Source of the DNA: Rhodococcus erythropolis NBRC 15567
GTDB taxonomy: Bacteria; Actinomycetota; Actinomycetes; Mycobacteriales; Mycobacteriaceae
Direction of reading: 5' to 3'
Assembly (NCBI RefSeq): GCF_001552595.1
Contig: NZ_BCRM01000005.1
Coordinates: forward strand, 62,001 to 126,000
Length of the DNA stretch: 64,000 nucleotides
The number at the start of each line of letters is the position of its first letter. Within the stretch, counting starts at the first letter, position 1. Position numbers and translations under genes: made by a program. The notes under the pieces are model-generated. The model was not told the DNA's origin and made no database searches. It was given only the letters and a program-made list of their open reading frames with translations. This document shows positions 44,000-55,020 of the stretch, one piece after another.

Positions 44000-44595
44000 T
44001 CGCGTCGGTACGCGGCGAGGTACTCGATATTGCGCTCGACCACGCGGTCATCGAAGCGTCAGGTGTCGGCTATCGGGTCAATGCCACCCCGGTGACTCTC
44101 GGTGCACTGCATCGGGGAAGCGAAGCGCGACTGTTCACGACGATGATCGTTCGCGAAGACTCGATGACGCTGTACGGTTTTTCCGATACCGAGTCGAAGG
44201 ACCTGTTCAGCCTCTTGCAGACGGTTTCCGGAGTCGGACCGCGCCTGGCGATGGCAACTCTTGCAGTGCTCGAACCGGACGCATTGCGGCGGGCACTCTC
44301 GGAAGGCAACCTGACGGCGTTGACGAGGGTCCCCGGTATCGGGAAACGCGGCGCCGAGCGCATGGTCGTCGAACTGCGCGACAAGGTCGACGCCGTCGCG
44401 ACGACGGCCGGCGCGGCTTCCGGTGTCGTCGTCGGCAGTTCGATCCGTGATCAGATCGTCGAGGCTCTCGAAGGTCTGGGCTTCCCGATCAAGCAGGCCG
44501 AGCAGGCCACGGATTCGGTCCTGGCGGAATCGCCCGAGGCCACTACGTCGGTAGCACTGCGTTCTGCGCTGTCGCTGCTCGGTAAGACTCGATGA
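43996..44595 (+). CDS. ruvA: Holliday junction DNA helicase subunit RuvA
   Basis: Junction-binding subunit, 199 residues. It has an N-terminal OB domain ([12 protein letters not shown]), helix-hairpin-helix motifs ([33 protein letters not shown]) and a C-terminal domain III that binds RuvB. Four-base overlaps link it to ruvC and ruvB. Confidence 0.97.
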
Positions 44596-45689
44596 ACTTC
44601 GACCCGATCGACGATTTCGACGACGAGTCGCAGGTCTCTGCCGAATTGGTGGCGGGAGACGGCGATGTCGAAGCGAGTTTGCGTCCCAAGAGTCTCGACG
44701 ACTTCATCGGGCAACCCCGTGTTCGCGAACAACTGCAGCTCGTGCTCACCGGAGCAAAACTTCGCGGCAGCACACCTGATCACATCCTGATGTCCGGTCC
44801 CCCCGGGCTCGGCAAGACGTCGATGGCGATGATCATCGCGGGGGAGTTGGGCTCTTCTCTGCGGTTGACGTCCGGACCGGCGCTCGAACGCGCCGGAGAC
44901 CTGGCCGCGATGCTGAGCAACCTCGTCGAGGGTGACGTGCTGTTCATCGACGAGATTCACCGAATCGCTCGTCCGGCCGAGGAGATGTTGTACCTGGCGA
45001 TGGAAGACTTCCGCGTCGACGTCGTCGTCGGTAAGGGGCCGGGTGCCACGTCGATTCCTCTGGAGGTTGCACCGTTCACGCTGGTCGGTGCGACTACGCG
45101 GTCAGGGGCGTTGACCGGTCCGTTGCGCGACCGCTTCGGGTTCACCGCTCACATGGATTTCTACGAACCCGAAGAGCTGCAACAGATTCTGATGCGTTCG
45201 GCCGGAATTCTGGGCGTCAATCTCGAAGTTGACGCCGGCGCCGAAATCGCACGACGCTCGCGGGGGACGCCGCGTATCGCGAACCGATTGCTGCGCCGGG
45301 TTCGCGACTTCGCCGAGGTGCGCGCCGACGGAATCGTCACCATGGACGTCGCTCAGGCGGCCTTGGCTGTCTACGACGTGGACCAGTTGGGCTTGGACCG
45401 TCTCGACCGATCCGTACTGAGTGCATTGGTGCGGTCGTTCGGCGGCGGGCCCGTCGGCGTGTCGACGCTTGCGGTGGCCGTCGGCGAGGAACCGTCGACG
45501 GTGGAAGAAGTGTGCGAGCCGTTCCTGGTTCGGGCCGGGATGATCGCCCGGACGCCGCGAGGACGCGTGGCTACCGCCGCTGCCTGGACTCAACTCGGAA
45601 TGACACCGCCGCCGGATGCCGCAGCGGGCGGTATCGAGGTTCGTGTCAACGAACCGCAGGCCACGTTGTTCGATCCGAACGGAGAGTGA
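44592..45689 (+). CDS. ruvB: Holliday junction ATPase RuvB
   Basis: Branch-migration motor, 365 residues. Walker A is GPPGLGKTS, Walker B is LFIDEIHR, sensor 1 is [17 protein letters not shown] with the arginine finger, and the C-terminus is a winged helix. Last gene of the SOS-controlled ruvCAB operon. Confidence 0.98.
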   Translation: MNFDPIDDFDDESQVSAELVAGDGDVEASLRPKSLDDFIGQPRVREQLQLVLTGAKLRGSTPDHILMSGPPGLGKTSMAMIIAGELGSSLRLTSGPALERAGDLAAMLSNLVEGDVLFIDEIHRIARPAEEMLYLAMEDFRVDVVVGKGPGATSIPLEVAPFTLVGATTRSGALTGPLRDRFGFTAHMDFYEPEELQQILMRSAGILGVNLEVDAGAEIARRSRGTPRIANRLLRRVRDFAEVRADGIVTMDVAQAALAVYDVDQLGLDRLDRSVLSALVRSFGGGPVGVSTLAVAVGEEPSTVEEVCEPFLVRAGMIARTPRGRVATAAAWTQLGMTPPPDAAAGGIEVRVNEPQATLFDPNGE

Positions 45690-45827
45690 ATTTCGACTGG
45701 AAAGGCCTACTTGAACGGCCGATCTGTCAGGAATCCTCAGCAACTAATGGCACACTGGTGTATTGCGTAGGTCCATCCGGGACCATCGCGGCGTAAAACG
45801 TGCAACACAACCGAGGTTGATCAACAC

Positions 45828-46175
45828 ATGTCGAGTTTGCTTTTCCCACTCTTGATCCTCGCACTGCTGGTGCCCATGTTCCTGGGCATGCGCAAGCAGA
45901 AGAAGGCTTTGGCTGCCACTTCCGAGATGCAGGACTCGCTGCAGGTCGGCGATCGAGTGCAGACCACGGCCGGGCTCTATGCCACGATTGCTTCTCTGGA
46001 CGACGACACCGTGGACCTCGAGATCGCCGACGGTGTCATCACCACCTGGTCGCGTCTGGTCATCCGTGAGCGCGTTGTCGAGACGACCGAAACCGACGAG
46101 TACGACGACGACTCGGTTTCCGAGATCGAAGAATCAGCTGCTGACACCGAAATCCGGCTCACCAAGGAGTCCTGA
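45828..46175 (+). CDS. yajC: Preprotein translocase subunit YajC
   Basis: A single N-terminal TM segment (LLFPLLILALLVPMFLGM), then the YajC soluble domain with the conserved LQVGDRVQTTAGLYATI, and an acidic C-terminal tail; 115 residues. Accessory to SecDF at the membrane. Confidence 0.93.
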   Translation: MSSLLFPLLILALLVPMFLGMRKQKKALAATSEMQDSLQVGDRVQTTAGLYATIASLDDDTVDLEIADGVITTWSRLVIRERVVETTETDEYDDDSVSEIEESAADTEIRLTKES

Positions 46176-46395
46176 CTTCGTCGACCTGGCACGTGTTCTA
46201 GAGTTGTGAACTCGGACACACGTCCAGATTGGTTGGTCTGTAGTAGTTCTTTCATCGGAGTAGTTCTTTCACCAGCAGCTCAGTTCATCCCGTTGATCAA
46301 TCGTTGCAGTTCGAACGCCGCAGCTCGGGTGGTCGTAGACCGCCCGAGCCCTGCATTTACTGAAGCTCTGCACCTACTGAGGAGACTTAAAGATC
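46176..46395. other. Gap between yajC and secD with a 17-base imperfect tandem repeat
   Basis: The 220-base gap has no gene. It contains two 17-base units (46243-46259 and 46260-46276) that share their first 12 bases, and a GAGGAGAC ribosome site close to the secD start. I see no convincing promoter or terminator, so secD may be read from yajC. Confidence 0.5.
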
Positions 46396-48117
46396 GTGGC
46401 ACCTTCCACCGGAACGGTGCATCCGGTCCGCTACCTGGCCCTTTTCGGGGTCCTGGTGGTGGCACTGTATGCCCTGGTGTTCTTCACTGGAGACAAGTCG
46501 GCCACGCCGAAACTCGGCATCGACCTGCAGGGTGGAACGCGCGTCACGTTGACCGCTCGTACCCCGGACGGCAGCGCTCCCAGTCAGGACAGTCTCAAGC
46601 AGGCTCAGGAAATCATCGAGACCCGCGTCAACGGTCTCGGCGTTTCCGGCTCCGAGGTCGTCGTCGACGGTGACAACCTCGTCATCACCGTTCCCGGCGA
46701 CGACAGTGCGCAGGCTCGCTCGCTCGGCCAGACCGCCCGTCTGTACATCCGCCCGGTGACGGGTTCGATCGATGTCGCCACCCGTGACGCGAATCGGACA
46801 GCTACCCCTGAGGCGCCGGCGGCCGAAACTCCGGCCACTGATGCTCCGGCTCCCGAGGTACCGGCCGACGGGACCCAGACGCCGCAGAACCGCCCGTTCC
46901 TGGCTCAGGACCCGACCACTCCGGAGGCAACCCCGGCGCCGGAGACGACAACACCGGCTCCCCCCGCGGACGCATCGAGTGACGGCACCGACGAAGGCGA
47001 CGCAGCAGCAGCGGAAATCGCCGCAGCGCGCGCCCTCCGACAGAGCAGCGATCCGACGGTGCAGCAGCAAGCAGTGGCGAACCTCGACTGCTCCGTCGCG
47101 GATCCGCTCCGTGGAAACGACGACCCGACTCTTCCGCTGGTCGCGTGCTCGCAAGACGGACTGAACATCTATCTTCTCGGTCCTTCGATCATCGACGGCC
47201 AGGAGATTGCCGACGCGTCTTCGGTCTTCAACTCGCAGCAGTCGCGCCACGAGATCAGCCTCTCGTTCAAGACGACCGGCAGCAACACCTGGGCCGAGTT
47301 CACCTCAGCCAACATCGGCAAGCAGGCAGCGTTCACGCTCGACTCGAAGGTCGTCAGCGCTCCCACGATTCAAGGTGCAACGCCTGCGGGTAGCGCGACC
47401 TCGATCACGGGCAGTTTCACTGCGGAGAGCGCCAAAGAACTTGCCAACACTCTGAAGTACGGTTCGCTTCCGCTCTCGTTCGCAGCCTCCGAGGCCGAGA
47501 CGGTCTCGGCAACGCTCGGCCTGGCCTCACTTCAGGCGGCATTGATTGCCGGCGCGGTCGGTCTCGTTCTCGTTCTGCTGTACTGCCTCGTCTACTACCG
47601 GATGCTCGGCGTCCTGACGGCGTTGTCGCTGATCCTCTCCGGAGTCATGGTCTACGCGATCATGGTTCTGCTCGGTAGATACATCGGCTTCACACTCGAC
47701 TTGGCCGGCATGGCTGGTCTGATCATCGGTATCGGTATGACCGCCGACTCGTTCGTCGTGTTCTTCGAACGCATCAAGGACGAAATGCGTGAGGGCCGTA
47801 GCTTCCGCTCCGCGGTGCCACGCGGTTGGGCGCGAGCGCGCCGAACAATTCTGTCCGGCAACGCGGTGAGCTTCATCGCCGCTGCAGTTCTGTACGTGCT
47901 GGCGGTCGGACAGGTGCGAGGCTTCGCCTTCACCTTGGGTCTGACCACCATCCTCGACGTGATTGTCGTGTTCCTCGTGACGTGGCCACTGGTCAGTATG
48001 GCGTCCCGTTCGGCGTTCTGGTCCAAGCCCAGCGTCAACGGTCTCGGCGCAGTGCAAGAGGTTGCCCGCGAACGTAAGGTTGCCGCCGCTGCGTCGGCTA
48101 AGGAGACACGAGCATGA
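46396..48117 (+). CDS. secD: Protein translocase subunit SecD
   Basis: Proton-driven assistant of Sec export, 573 residues. TM1 lies near residues 10-30, followed by [13 protein letters not shown]; the C-terminal half has five TM segments with [22 protein letters not shown] long Pro/Ala/Thr/Glu-rich insert (about residues 134-205) splits the first periplasmic domain, as in other mycolata. The GTG start is at 46396. Confidence 0.96.
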   Translation: MAPSTGTVHPVRYLALFGVLVVALYALVFFTGDKSATPKLGIDLQGGTRVTLTARTPDGSAPSQDSLKQAQEIIETRVNGLGVSGSEVVVDGDNLVITVPGDDSAQARSLGQTARLYIRPVTGSIDVATRDANRTATPEAPAAETPATDAPAPEVPADGTQTPQNRPFLAQDPTTPEATPAPETTTPAPPADASSDGTDEGDAAAAEIAAARALRQSSDPTVQQQAVANLDCSVADPLRGNDDPTLPLVACSQDGLNIYLLGPSIIDGQEIADASSVFNSQQSRHEISLSFKTTGSNTWAEFTSANIGKQAAFTLDSKVVSAPTIQGATPAGSATSITGSFTAESAKELANTLKYGSLPLSFAASEAETVSATLGLASLQAALIAGAVGLVLVLLYCLVYYRMLGVLTALSLILSGVMVYAIMVLLGRYIGFTLDLAGMAGLIIGIGMTADSFVVFFERIKDEMREGRSFRSAVPRGWARARRTILSGNAVSFIAAAVLYVLAVGQVRGFAFTLGLTTILDVIVVFLVTWPLVSMASRSAFWSKPSVNGLGAVQEVARERKVAAAASAKETRA

Positions 48118-49337
48118 GCGAGTCCAACAACTCCCCGGTGGGGTCCAACAACAGTTCCTCGGCCGAGTCCGCCGATGCCGCAGCCCGGTCGGAGATCACC
48201 GACTCCGGCGTCGATCAGGGCGCGATGCCCAAGCACAGTTGGCTCTCGCGGCTGTACACGGGAACGGGTGCGTTCGAGGTCGTCGGCAGGCGTCGTTTCT
48301 ACTACGGACTGACCGGCGCTCTGGTCGCCATTGCGCTGCTCAGCATCATCCTGCGCGGCTTCACCTTCGGTATCGATTTCGAGGGCGGATCGCGCATTCA
48401 GTTCCCGGCCGAGGGTGGAGTCGAGACGTCGGAGGTGGAAACCGTCTACTCCGACACACTCGGGTTCGAGCCGGTCAGCGTGCAGACGGTCGGCTCGGGT
48501 GCCAGCGCCACCGTGCAGATTCGGTCGGAGACGTTGAACGCGACGCAGATCAACGATCTGCAGTCGGCGCTCTTCGACGAGTTCCAGCCCAAGGACAAGA
48601 ACGGGAACCCGTCGGCGCAGGCCATCAGTTTTGCGGACGTGAGTGAAACCTGGGGCGGCCAGATCACCAAGAAGGCGCTGATCGCGCTGATTGTGTTCCT
48701 GGTGATCGTGAGTATCTACATCGCCATCCGCTTCGAGCGGGACATGGCGGTAGCCGCGATTGTCGCGTTGTTCTTCGACATCATCGTCACTGCCGGCGTC
48801 TACTCGCTCGTCGGTTTCGAGGTGACGCCCGCGACGGTGATCGGTTTGCTCACCATTCTCGGTTTCTCGCTGTACGACACAGTGGTGGTGTTCGACAAGG
48901 TCGAAGAGAACACACGCGGTGTTCTGCATCTGACGCGCCGGACGTACGGCGAGCAGGCCAACCTCGCGGTGAATCAGACCTTGATGCGATCGATCAACAC
49001 GACCGTCATCAGTGTGCTCCCGGTGATCGCTCTGATGGTTGTCGCGGTCTGGATGCTCGGCGTCGGCACGCTCAAGGACCTTGCGCTGGTTCAGCTCGTC
49101 GGCATCATCGTGGGTGCGTACTCCTCGATCTTCTTCGCGACGCCACTCCTGGTGTCGATGAAGGAACGCTGGGGACCCGTTGCCGCGCACACTCGTAAGG
49201 TGCTCTCGCGCCGGGCTACGCTGGCCGAGAAGGGTACGCAGGCGGTTGCCGTCGGCGCGCCCGTTGCACGCCGTGCGCCGGTTGCTCCGCAGCCGGGTGT
49301 GCGGCCGACCGGAAAGCGAAACAAGAAGGGGCACTGA
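48114..49337 (+). CDS. secF: Protein translocase subunit SecF
   Basis: Partner of SecD, 407 residues, six TM segments. Family motifs are [12 protein letters not shown] near residue 84 and [19 protein letters not shown]. The start overlaps the secD stop by 4 bases. The C-terminal tail is basic and Ala/Pro-rich. Confidence 0.97.
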   Translation: MSESNNSPVGSNNSSSAESADAAARSEITDSGVDQGAMPKHSWLSRLYTGTGAFEVVGRRRFYYGLTGALVAIALLSIILRGFTFGIDFEGGSRIQFPAEGGVETSEVETVYSDTLGFEPVSVQTVGSGASATVQIRSETLNATQINDLQSALFDEFQPKDKNGNPSAQAISFADVSETWGGQITKKALIALIVFLVIVSIYIAIRFERDMAVAAIVALFFDIIVTAGVYSLVGFEVTPATVIGLLTILGFSLYDTVVVFDKVEENTRGVLHLTRRTYGEQANLAVNQTLMRSINTTVISVLPVIALMVVAVWMLGVGTLKDLALVQLVGIIVGAYSSIFFATPLLVSMKERWGPVAAHTRKVLSRRATLAEKGTQAVAVGAPVARRAPVAPQPGVRPTGKRNKKGH

Positions 49338-49339
49338 AC

Positions 49340-51070
49340 ATGCTCCCAAGAACACGCACACTGGTTCGATCGATGACGTTCGTTGCGGCCACCGCTGTGG
49401 CTGCCGGTTCGTTGGCGGCCTGCTCGGAAAGCGCCGAGCAGGTTCCGTCCATCGGATATGCCATCGACAACTCCATCTCCACGTACAACGCCAACACGAC
49501 AGCGGGATCGGTGTCCGGGGCGATGGCTGCGTTCGGCCGGGTGCTTCCCGGCTTCACGTTCACCGGCCCGGCCGGAGCACCTGTGTCGGACACCGACATC
49601 GGAACGGCGTCGGAGTTGCCCGGTGACGTGCTCACGGTCTCGTACAAGCTCAATCCGGCGTCGGTGTACTCCGACGGGATTCCGATGTCCTGTGACGATC
49701 TGGTCCTCACCTGGGCGGCGTCGAGTGGCAAGTTCACCAAAGACGTCGATGGTGCTGCGAAGCCCATGTTCGACACGGCGAACAATCTCGGTTACGCGGA
49801 CATCGACCGGATCGACTGCCAGAGCGGGTCGAAGGACGCGACTGTCTTCTTCAAGCCCGGGCGATCGTTCACCGATTGGCGGTCGTTGTTCGGTGCGACT
49901 GCATTGATGCCATCACACATCGTGACGCAGCGCGCCGGAGTCGGCGACGTGGTGAGCGCGGTGAATGCCGGTGACACCGAAGCGTTGTCGAAGATCGCCG
50001 ACTTCTGGAACACCGGGTGGAACCTGACTCCAGGTCAGGTGGACACCTCCGTACTGCCTTCCGCTGGTCCGTATCGAATCGACTCGTACAGCGCCGACGA
50101 CGGCCTGGTGCTGGTCGCGAACGAGCGGTGGTGGGGCAACAAGCCCGCGACCGATCGCATCGTCGTCTGGCCACGTGGTGTGAATCTGACCGAGGATCTC
50201 GACAAGAACTCGATCGAGGTCGTCGACGTCGCTTCCGGGTCGGCCGGCGAGCTCGGTACTCCGTCCGGGTTCGACGTCCAACAGATTCCGTCGCGGTCGA
50301 TCGAGCAGTTCGTTCTCGCGACGTCTGGTTCGCTGGGCGACGAAGCCGCCCGTCGAGCGTTCGCGCATTGTGTTCCGCGGACAACTCTGTTCGAGAAGTT
50401 CGGGCAGACGGATAACGCGCCGCAGGCTGGTCTGGGTTCCGGCGTGGTCGATTCGCGACTGATGGCGCCGGATTCACTCGTTTACAGCGACGCCGCTGCG
50501 GTCGACGGTGACCGGTACGCCAATGCCGACGTCGATGCCGCGAAGACGTCGTTGTCGGAAGCCGATCTCGACCAGTTGACCGTCCGGGTCGGGTACCTCG
50601 CACCGGACCCGGTGCGGGCGCAGATCGTCTCTGAAGCGAAAGCCGCGTGTGCTCCGGCGGGAATCACGATCGAGGACGCGAGTACCGACAGCTTCGATCC
50701 TGCGAGTCTGCAGTCCGGGGGAGTCGACGCTGTGCTTTCCGGCATGGCAGGCAAAGTCGGGGCAGGCGGAACAGCGAGCATGATCGACGCGCGCGGAGCG
50801 TTGCGATCGGGCAACGGCGCAAACCTCGGTACGTACGGAAATGCACGGATCGATCAGATCATCGATCAGTTGAACGTGGATGCGAGCACCAGTGCGCAAT
50901 TGGGACTCTCGGTGGAGGCGGAGAACATCCTGTGGACACAGGTGCCTACGATTCCACTGTTCAATCAACTACGAACTGTCGCTGTAGCTCCAGGCATGTC
51001 GGCAGTGTTGGTCAATCCGACTCGGGCCGCTACCGGCTGGAACATGGACAGATGGGTATTACGCAGATGA
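49340..51070 (+). CDS. Peptide-type ABC substrate-binding lipoprotein (SBP_bac_5 family)
   Basis: A 576-residue extracytoplasmic binding protein. The signal peptide has a good lipobox (SLAAC, cysteine near residue 32). The body follows the dipeptide/oligopeptide-binding family (VLTVSYKLNPASVYSDGIPM, then a long two-lobe domain). It matches Rv2585c, which also sits between secF and apt without ABC permease genes, so its transporter partner lies elsewhere or it has another role. Confidence 0.88.
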   Translation: MLPRTRTLVRSMTFVAATAVAAGSLAACSESAEQVPSIGYAIDNSISTYNANTTAGSVSGAMAAFGRVLPGFTFTGPAGAPVSDTDIGTASELPGDVLTVSYKLNPASVYSDGIPMSCDDLVLTWAASSGKFTKDVDGAAKPMFDTANNLGYADIDRIDCQSGSKDATVFFKPGRSFTDWRSLFGATALMPSHIVTQRAGVGDVVSAVNAGDTEALSKIADFWNTGWNLTPGQVDTSVLPSAGPYRIDSYSADDGLVLVANERWWGNKPATDRIVVWPRGVNLTEDLDKNSIEVVDVASGSAGELGTPSGFDVQQIPSRSIEQFVLATSGSLGDEAARRAFAHCVPRTTLFEKFGQTDNAPQAGLGSGVVDSRLMAPDSLVYSDAAAVDGDRYANADVDAAKTSLSEADLDQLTVRVGYLAPDPVRAQIVSEAKAACAPAGITIEDASTDSFDPASLQSGGVDAVLSGMAGKVGAGGTASMIDARGALRSGNGANLGTYGNARIDQIIDQLNVDASTSAQLGLSVEAENILWTQVPTIPLFNQLRTVAVAPGMSAVLVNPTRAATGWNMDRWVLRR

Positions 51071-51645
51071 GCGTCTCGAATGGTGTTGCCTTGCACACGC
51101 CTGAAGAATTGATCGCAATCCACCGGGCTGCCGGAGACGCCGTTGTTCGGCTGACCCGTTGGGCGGACAACTTTCCCGGGCCCGGGGTTCGGTTCGCCGA
51201 TCTGACTCCGGTGTTCGCCGACGCCGAGGGGTTCGGGGCTGTGCTCGACGCCCTTGTCGCCTGTGCTCCGGACGCCGACACGATTGCCGCCGTCGATGCT
51301 CGCGGGTTCCTGCTCGGTGCCGGCGCGGCTGCGAAGATGGGTGCTGGGGTGGTGGCCGTGCGGAAGGTCGGCAAACTGCCGCCGCCGGTGCTATCTCGTT
51401 CGTACAGCCTCGAGTACGGATCTTCGACGCTCGAGATTCCTGCAAACGGCTTCGATCTCACCGGGCGGAATGTTCTGGTGATCGACGACGTTCTGGCTAC
51501 CGGAGGGACACTCGAGGCGGCTGTACAGTTGGTTGAGTTGGGTGGAGCGAACGTCGTCGGCGTCGCAGTGGTGCTCGAGATCGAGGAACTGCGCGGTCGA
51601 GATCGCTTCTTGAAGTACCCACTGACATCCCTGGTGAAGGTCTGA
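51067..51645 (+). CDS. apt: Adenine phosphoribosyltransferase
   Basis: Purine salvage enzyme making AMP from adenine and PRPP; 192 residues. The PRPP loop is VLVIDDVLATGGTLEAA; FPGPGVRFADLTPVF and DARGFLLGAG are also typical of APRT. The ATG overlaps the lipoprotein stop by 4 bases. The longer frame upstream is only an overlap with that gene. Confidence 0.95.
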   Translation: MSVSNGVALHTPEELIAIHRAAGDAVVRLTRWADNFPGPGVRFADLTPVFADAEGFGAVLDALVACAPDADTIAAVDARGFLLGAGAAAKMGAGVVAVRKVGKLPPPVLSRSYSLEYGSSTLEIPANGFDLTGRNVLVIDDVLATGGTLEAAVQLVELGGANVVGVAVVLEIEELRGRDRFLKYPLTSLVKV

Positions 51646-51660
51646 GTATTAAAGTTGTCT

Positions 51661-51686
51661 CCTGGGGGTCGAGTTAGACCTCCAGG
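51661..51686 (+). terminator. Hairpin between apt and rel
   Basis: A 10-bp stem (CCTGGGGGTC / GACCTCCAGG, one G-U pair) with loop GAGTTA, 16 bases after the apt stop. It lacks a U-run. Confidence 0.55.
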
Positions 51687-51743
51687 GCAATTACCCGATG
51701 CAGGGCGGTTGCCTCAACCAACTCGGTGGTAGGAGGTGGCGAC

Positions 51744-54155
51744 ATGACGTCGAATCTTGATCGATCACAGAACTCGGGTGCAGTGTCGCAGGAGACGGGT
51801 GCAGATCCGGCTCCGGAGACGACACCATCGAAGTCCGCGGTGCCCGACGATTCGGGATCTGCGCAAACTGCCGGCAATCGGGGTGGGCAGAACCTGGCCG
51901 TGCCCGCTTCCGCCTCCCGTAGGGTGCGCGCTCGGCTTGCTCGGCGCATCACCGGTCAGCGCAACGCCACCATCCGCCCGGTGCTCGAGCCGTTGGTCAG
52001 CCTCCACCGTGAGCTGTATCCGAAGGCCGACCTCGCGCTGCTCCAGCGTGCGTACGACGTCGCCGAGGACAGACATTCGAGCCAGCGTCGCAAGTCCGGC
52101 GATCCGTACATCACGCATCCGTTGGCCGTCGCAAGCATTCTGGCCGAGTTGGGTATGGACACCACCACCCTCGTCGCAGCCCTGCTGCACGACACCGTCG
52201 AGGACACCGGGTACTCACTCGAAGAGTTGACCAAGGACTTCGGTGACGAGGTCGCTCACCTCGTCGACGGAGTCACCAAACTCGACAAGGTCGTTCTGGG
52301 CACCGCCGCCGAGGGCGAAACCATCCGCAAGATGATCATCGCGATGGCGCGGGACCCGCGCGTGCTCGTGATCAAGGTCGCGGATCGTCTGCACAACATG
52401 CGCACGATGCGATTCCTGCCGCCCGAAAAGCAAGCACGTAAGGCGCGAGAGACTCTCGAAGTCATTGCGCCACTTGCACATCGACTTGGAATGGCGACCG
52501 TCAAGTGGGAACTCGAGGATCTCTCGTTCGCTATCCTGCACCCGAAGAAGTATGACGAGATCGTTCGACTGGTCGCCGATCGCGCGCCTTCTCGTGACAC
52601 CTATCTGGCCAAGGTTCGCGCCGAGATCAACTCGACTCTGTCCGCCTCGCGGATCAACGCCATCGTCGAAGGCCGGCCCAAGCATTACTGGTCGATCTAT
52701 CAGAAGATGATCGTCAAGGGCCGCGATTTCGACGACATCCATGATCTGGTCGGCGTCCGCATCCTGTGTGAAGAAGTGCGTGACTGTTACGCCGCGGTCG
52801 GCGTTGTCCACTCACTGTGGCAGCCGATGGCCGGACGCTTCAAGGACTACATCGCACAGCCGCGCTACGGCGTCTACCAGTCACTGCACACCACCGTCGT
52901 GGGACCGGAAGGCAAGCCCCTGGAGGTCCAGATCCGGACCCAGGACATGCACCGGACCGCGGAGTTCGGTATCGCCGCGCACTGGCGGTACAAGGAGACC
53001 AAGGGCAAACACGCGGGCGACATCGCCGAGGTCGACGACATGGCGTGGATGCGTCAGCTACTCGACTGGCAACGTGAAGCGGCCGATCCGGGGGAGTTCC
53101 TCGAATCGTTGCGTTACGACCTCGCGGTCAAGGAGATCTTCGTCTTCACGCCAAAGGGTGACGTGATCACGTTGCCTGCCGGATCGACTCCCGTCGATTT
53201 CGCGTATGCGGTGCACACCGAGGTCGGGCACCGATGCATCGGTGCCAGGGTCAACGGCCGACTGGTCGCGCTGGAACGAACTCTCGAAAACGGCGAAGTG
53301 GTGGAGGTCTTCACGTCGAAGGCTGCCACCGCCGGGCCGAGCCGAGATTGGCAGACGTTTGTCGTCTCGCCGCGTGCCAAGGCGAAGATCCGTCAGTGGT
53401 TCGCGAAGGAACGCCGCGAAGAGGCGCTCGAGTCCGGCAAGGATCAGATCGCGAAGGAAGTCCGCCGTGTGGGACTTCCGTTGCAGCGGTTGATGAATGC
53501 CGAATCGATGAGCACGATCGCGCATGAACTTCGCTATCCCGACGTCTCGGCGTTGTACACGGCGGTAGGCGAGAGCCAGGTGTCAGCGCACCACGTCGTG
53601 CAGCGACTGGTTGCTCATCTGGGCGGCGTCGGCGCCGTCGAGGAGGAACTGGCCGAGCGTTCGACGCCGTCGACCATGCCGGTGCGCACCCGCAGTACGG
53701 GTGACTCCGGAATTCTGGTTCCCGGAGCACCCGGTACGGTGGCAAAACTCGCAAAGTGTTGCACGCCGGTTCCGGGCGATTCGATTCTGGGCTTCGTCAC
53801 GCGCGGTGGGGCGGTCAGCGTGCACCGTACCGACTGCACCAACGCCAACTCGCTCCACGATCAGTCGGAGCGAATCATCGACGTCGAATGGGCACCGTCA
53901 GCGACCTCGGTGTTCCTGGTCGCGATCCAGATCGAGGCGCTCGACCGTCATCGGTTGCTTTCCGACGTCACCAAGGCGTTGGCCGACGAGAAGGTGAACA
54001 TCCTGTCGGCCTCGGTCACCACCTCAGGTGACCGAGTGGCGATCAGCAAGTTCACCTTCGAGATGGGTGACCCGAAGCATCTGGGTCATGTGCTCAACGT
54101 GGTTCGCAATGTGGAAGGCGTCTACGACGTCTACCGCGTGACCTCTGCTTCGTAA
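51744..54155 (+). CDS. rel: Bifunctional (p)ppGpp synthetase/hydrolase (RelA/SpoT homologue)
   Basis: Stringent-response enzyme, 803 residues. Domains in order: HD hydrolase ([11 protein letters not shown] near 155), synthetase ([20 protein letters not shown]; the RFKD form is the bifunctional type), TGS ([21 protein letters not shown] near 470) and a C-terminal ACT domain. I start at the ATG at 51744, right after AGGAGG with a 7-base gap. A variable 70-residue polar N-terminus precedes the HD domain. Confidence 0.96.
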   Translation: MTSNLDRSQNSGAVSQETGADPAPETTPSKSAVPDDSGSAQTAGNRGGQNLAVPASASRRVRARLARRITGQRNATIRPVLEPLVSLHRELYPKADLALLQRAYDVAEDRHSSQRRKSGDPYITHPLAVASILAELGMDTTTLVAALLHDTVEDTGYSLEELTKDFGDEVAHLVDGVTKLDKVVLGTAAEGETIRKMIIAMARDPRVLVIKVADRLHNMRTMRFLPPEKQARKARETLEVIAPLAHRLGMATVKWELEDLSFAILHPKKYDEIVRLVADRAPSRDTYLAKVRAEINSTLSASRINAIVEGRPKHYWSIYQKMIVKGRDFDDIHDLVGVRILCEEVRDCYAAVGVVHSLWQPMAGRFKDYIAQPRYGVYQSLHTTVVGPEGKPLEVQIRTQDMHRTAEFGIAAHWRYKETKGKHAGDIAEVDDMAWMRQLLDWQREAADPGEFLESLRYDLAVKEIFVFTPKGDVITLPAGSTPVDFAYAVHTEVGHRCIGARVNGRLVALERTLENGEVVEVFTSKAATAGPSRDWQTFVVSPRAKAKIRQWFAKERREEALESGKDQIAKEVRRVGLPLQRLMNAESMSTIAHELRYPDVSALYTAVGESQVSAHHVVQRLVAHLGGVGAVEEELAERSTPSTMPVRTRSTGDSGILVPGAPGTVAKLAKCCTPVPGDSILGFVTRGGAVSVHRTDCTNANSLHDQSERIIDVEWAPSATSVFLVAIQIEALDRHRLLSDVTKALADEKVNILSASVTTSGDRVAISKFTFEMGDPKHLGHVLNVVRNVEGVYDVYRVTSAS

Positions 54156-54159
54156 ACTG

Positions 54160-54203
54160 CTGTGCGCCTTTATTAACCGCGGGCGGTTAATAAAGGCGCA
54201 CAG
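54160..54203. terminator. 44-base near-perfect palindrome between rel and the cyclophilin genes
   Basis: Arms of 21 bases (54160-54180 and 54183-54203) are exact complements around a two-base GG centre. It fills the gap between two convergent stop codons, starting 4 bases after rel ends and ending 4 bases before the cyclophilin gene ends. In RNA from either strand it folds into the same long hairpin, so it should act as a bidirectional terminator. There is no U-run outside the stem. Confidence 0.75.
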
Positions 54204-54207
54204 TCGG

Positions 54208-55020
54208 TCAGGCGACTACTGCAGTCTCGATGGTGATCGGGGCGTTGGGTGCGCCGCCACCGGTTGCGCCCATGCCTCCGTCGTCGCCGTCGGCTGCGAT
54301 CTTCTCGATCGTCGCCAGGCCGGCGTCGTCGATCTTTCCGAAGACCGTGTAGTTGGGCGGCAAGACCGAATCCTCGTAGACGAGGAAGAACTGGCTGCCG
54401 TTGCTGCCCGGTGCACCCGAGTTGGCCATTGCGAGCGTGCCGCGGGGGTAGACGGCAGGCAAGGAGAGCGCCGGATCGTTAGCGGAGTACGCAGTGGTCG
54501 GGTACTCGTTGTCGAATCCGTAGCCCGGTCCGCCCGTGCCCTTGCCCGAGGGATCGCCGCACTGCAGGATCTGAAGACCGGGTGTGGTGACCAGTCGATG
54601 GCACGGGGTGTCGTCGAAATACTTCTGCTCGGTCAAGCTCACGATGCTGTTGACCGTGCATGGGGCTTCTGCCCGGTTCAGTTCCATCCCGATCGGGCCG
54701 GCCGTAGTCGTGAGCGCGACGTTGACGGTTCCCTCGGTGGACACGCCCGTGGAGTTCGGCGGATTGACGGTCTTTGCAGCGCCCGCCGCGCTCGGGTACG
54801 AGCAGTCGACAGTCGCCGACGCCGGAGTCGGGACAGGCGGGAGTGCGTCGAACTGTGACATGTCGAGCGGCGGCATGGCAGCCGTTGTCGTCTTCGCCTT
54901 GGAGGTGCTGGACGGCGAGTCCGAGCTACCGGAATCACTGGAACAACCAGCCAGAAGCAGCGCTGCGGCGCTTGCAGCGGCAATAACTACAGGAAAGCGC
55001 ATCACAGGATTACGTCGCAT
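54208..55020 (-). CDS. Cyclophilin-type peptidyl-prolyl isomerase, lipoprotein
   Basis: A 270-residue secreted PPIase. The signal peptide with LLLAGC lipobox puts it on the outer face of the membrane. The cyclophilin core has CHRLVTTPGLQILQCGDPSG, the active-site arginine being the one after His, and SNGSQFFLVYED. The start overlaps the stop of the upstream cyclophilin gene by 4 bases; a second ATG six codons in is possible. Closely related to its neighbour. Confidence 0.9.
   Translation of the reverse strand: MRRNPVMRFPVVIAAASAAALLLAGCSSDSGSSDSPSSTSKAKTTTAAMPPLDMSQFDALPPVPTPASATVDCSYPSAAGAAKTVNPPNSTGVSTEGTVNVALTTTAGPIGMELNRAEAPCTVNSIVSLTEQKYFDDTPCHRLVTTPGLQILQCGDPSGKGTGGPGYGFDNEYPTTAYSANDPALSLPAVYPRGTLAMANSGAPGSNGSQFFLVYEDSVLPPNYTVFGKIDDAGLATIEKIAADGDDGGMGATGGGAPNAPITIETAVVA

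Noticed and set aside
46243-46276. 17-base tandem units before secD as a regulatory element
   Set aside because: Imperfect, only two copies, no symmetry; recorded as a repeat but no function is claimed.
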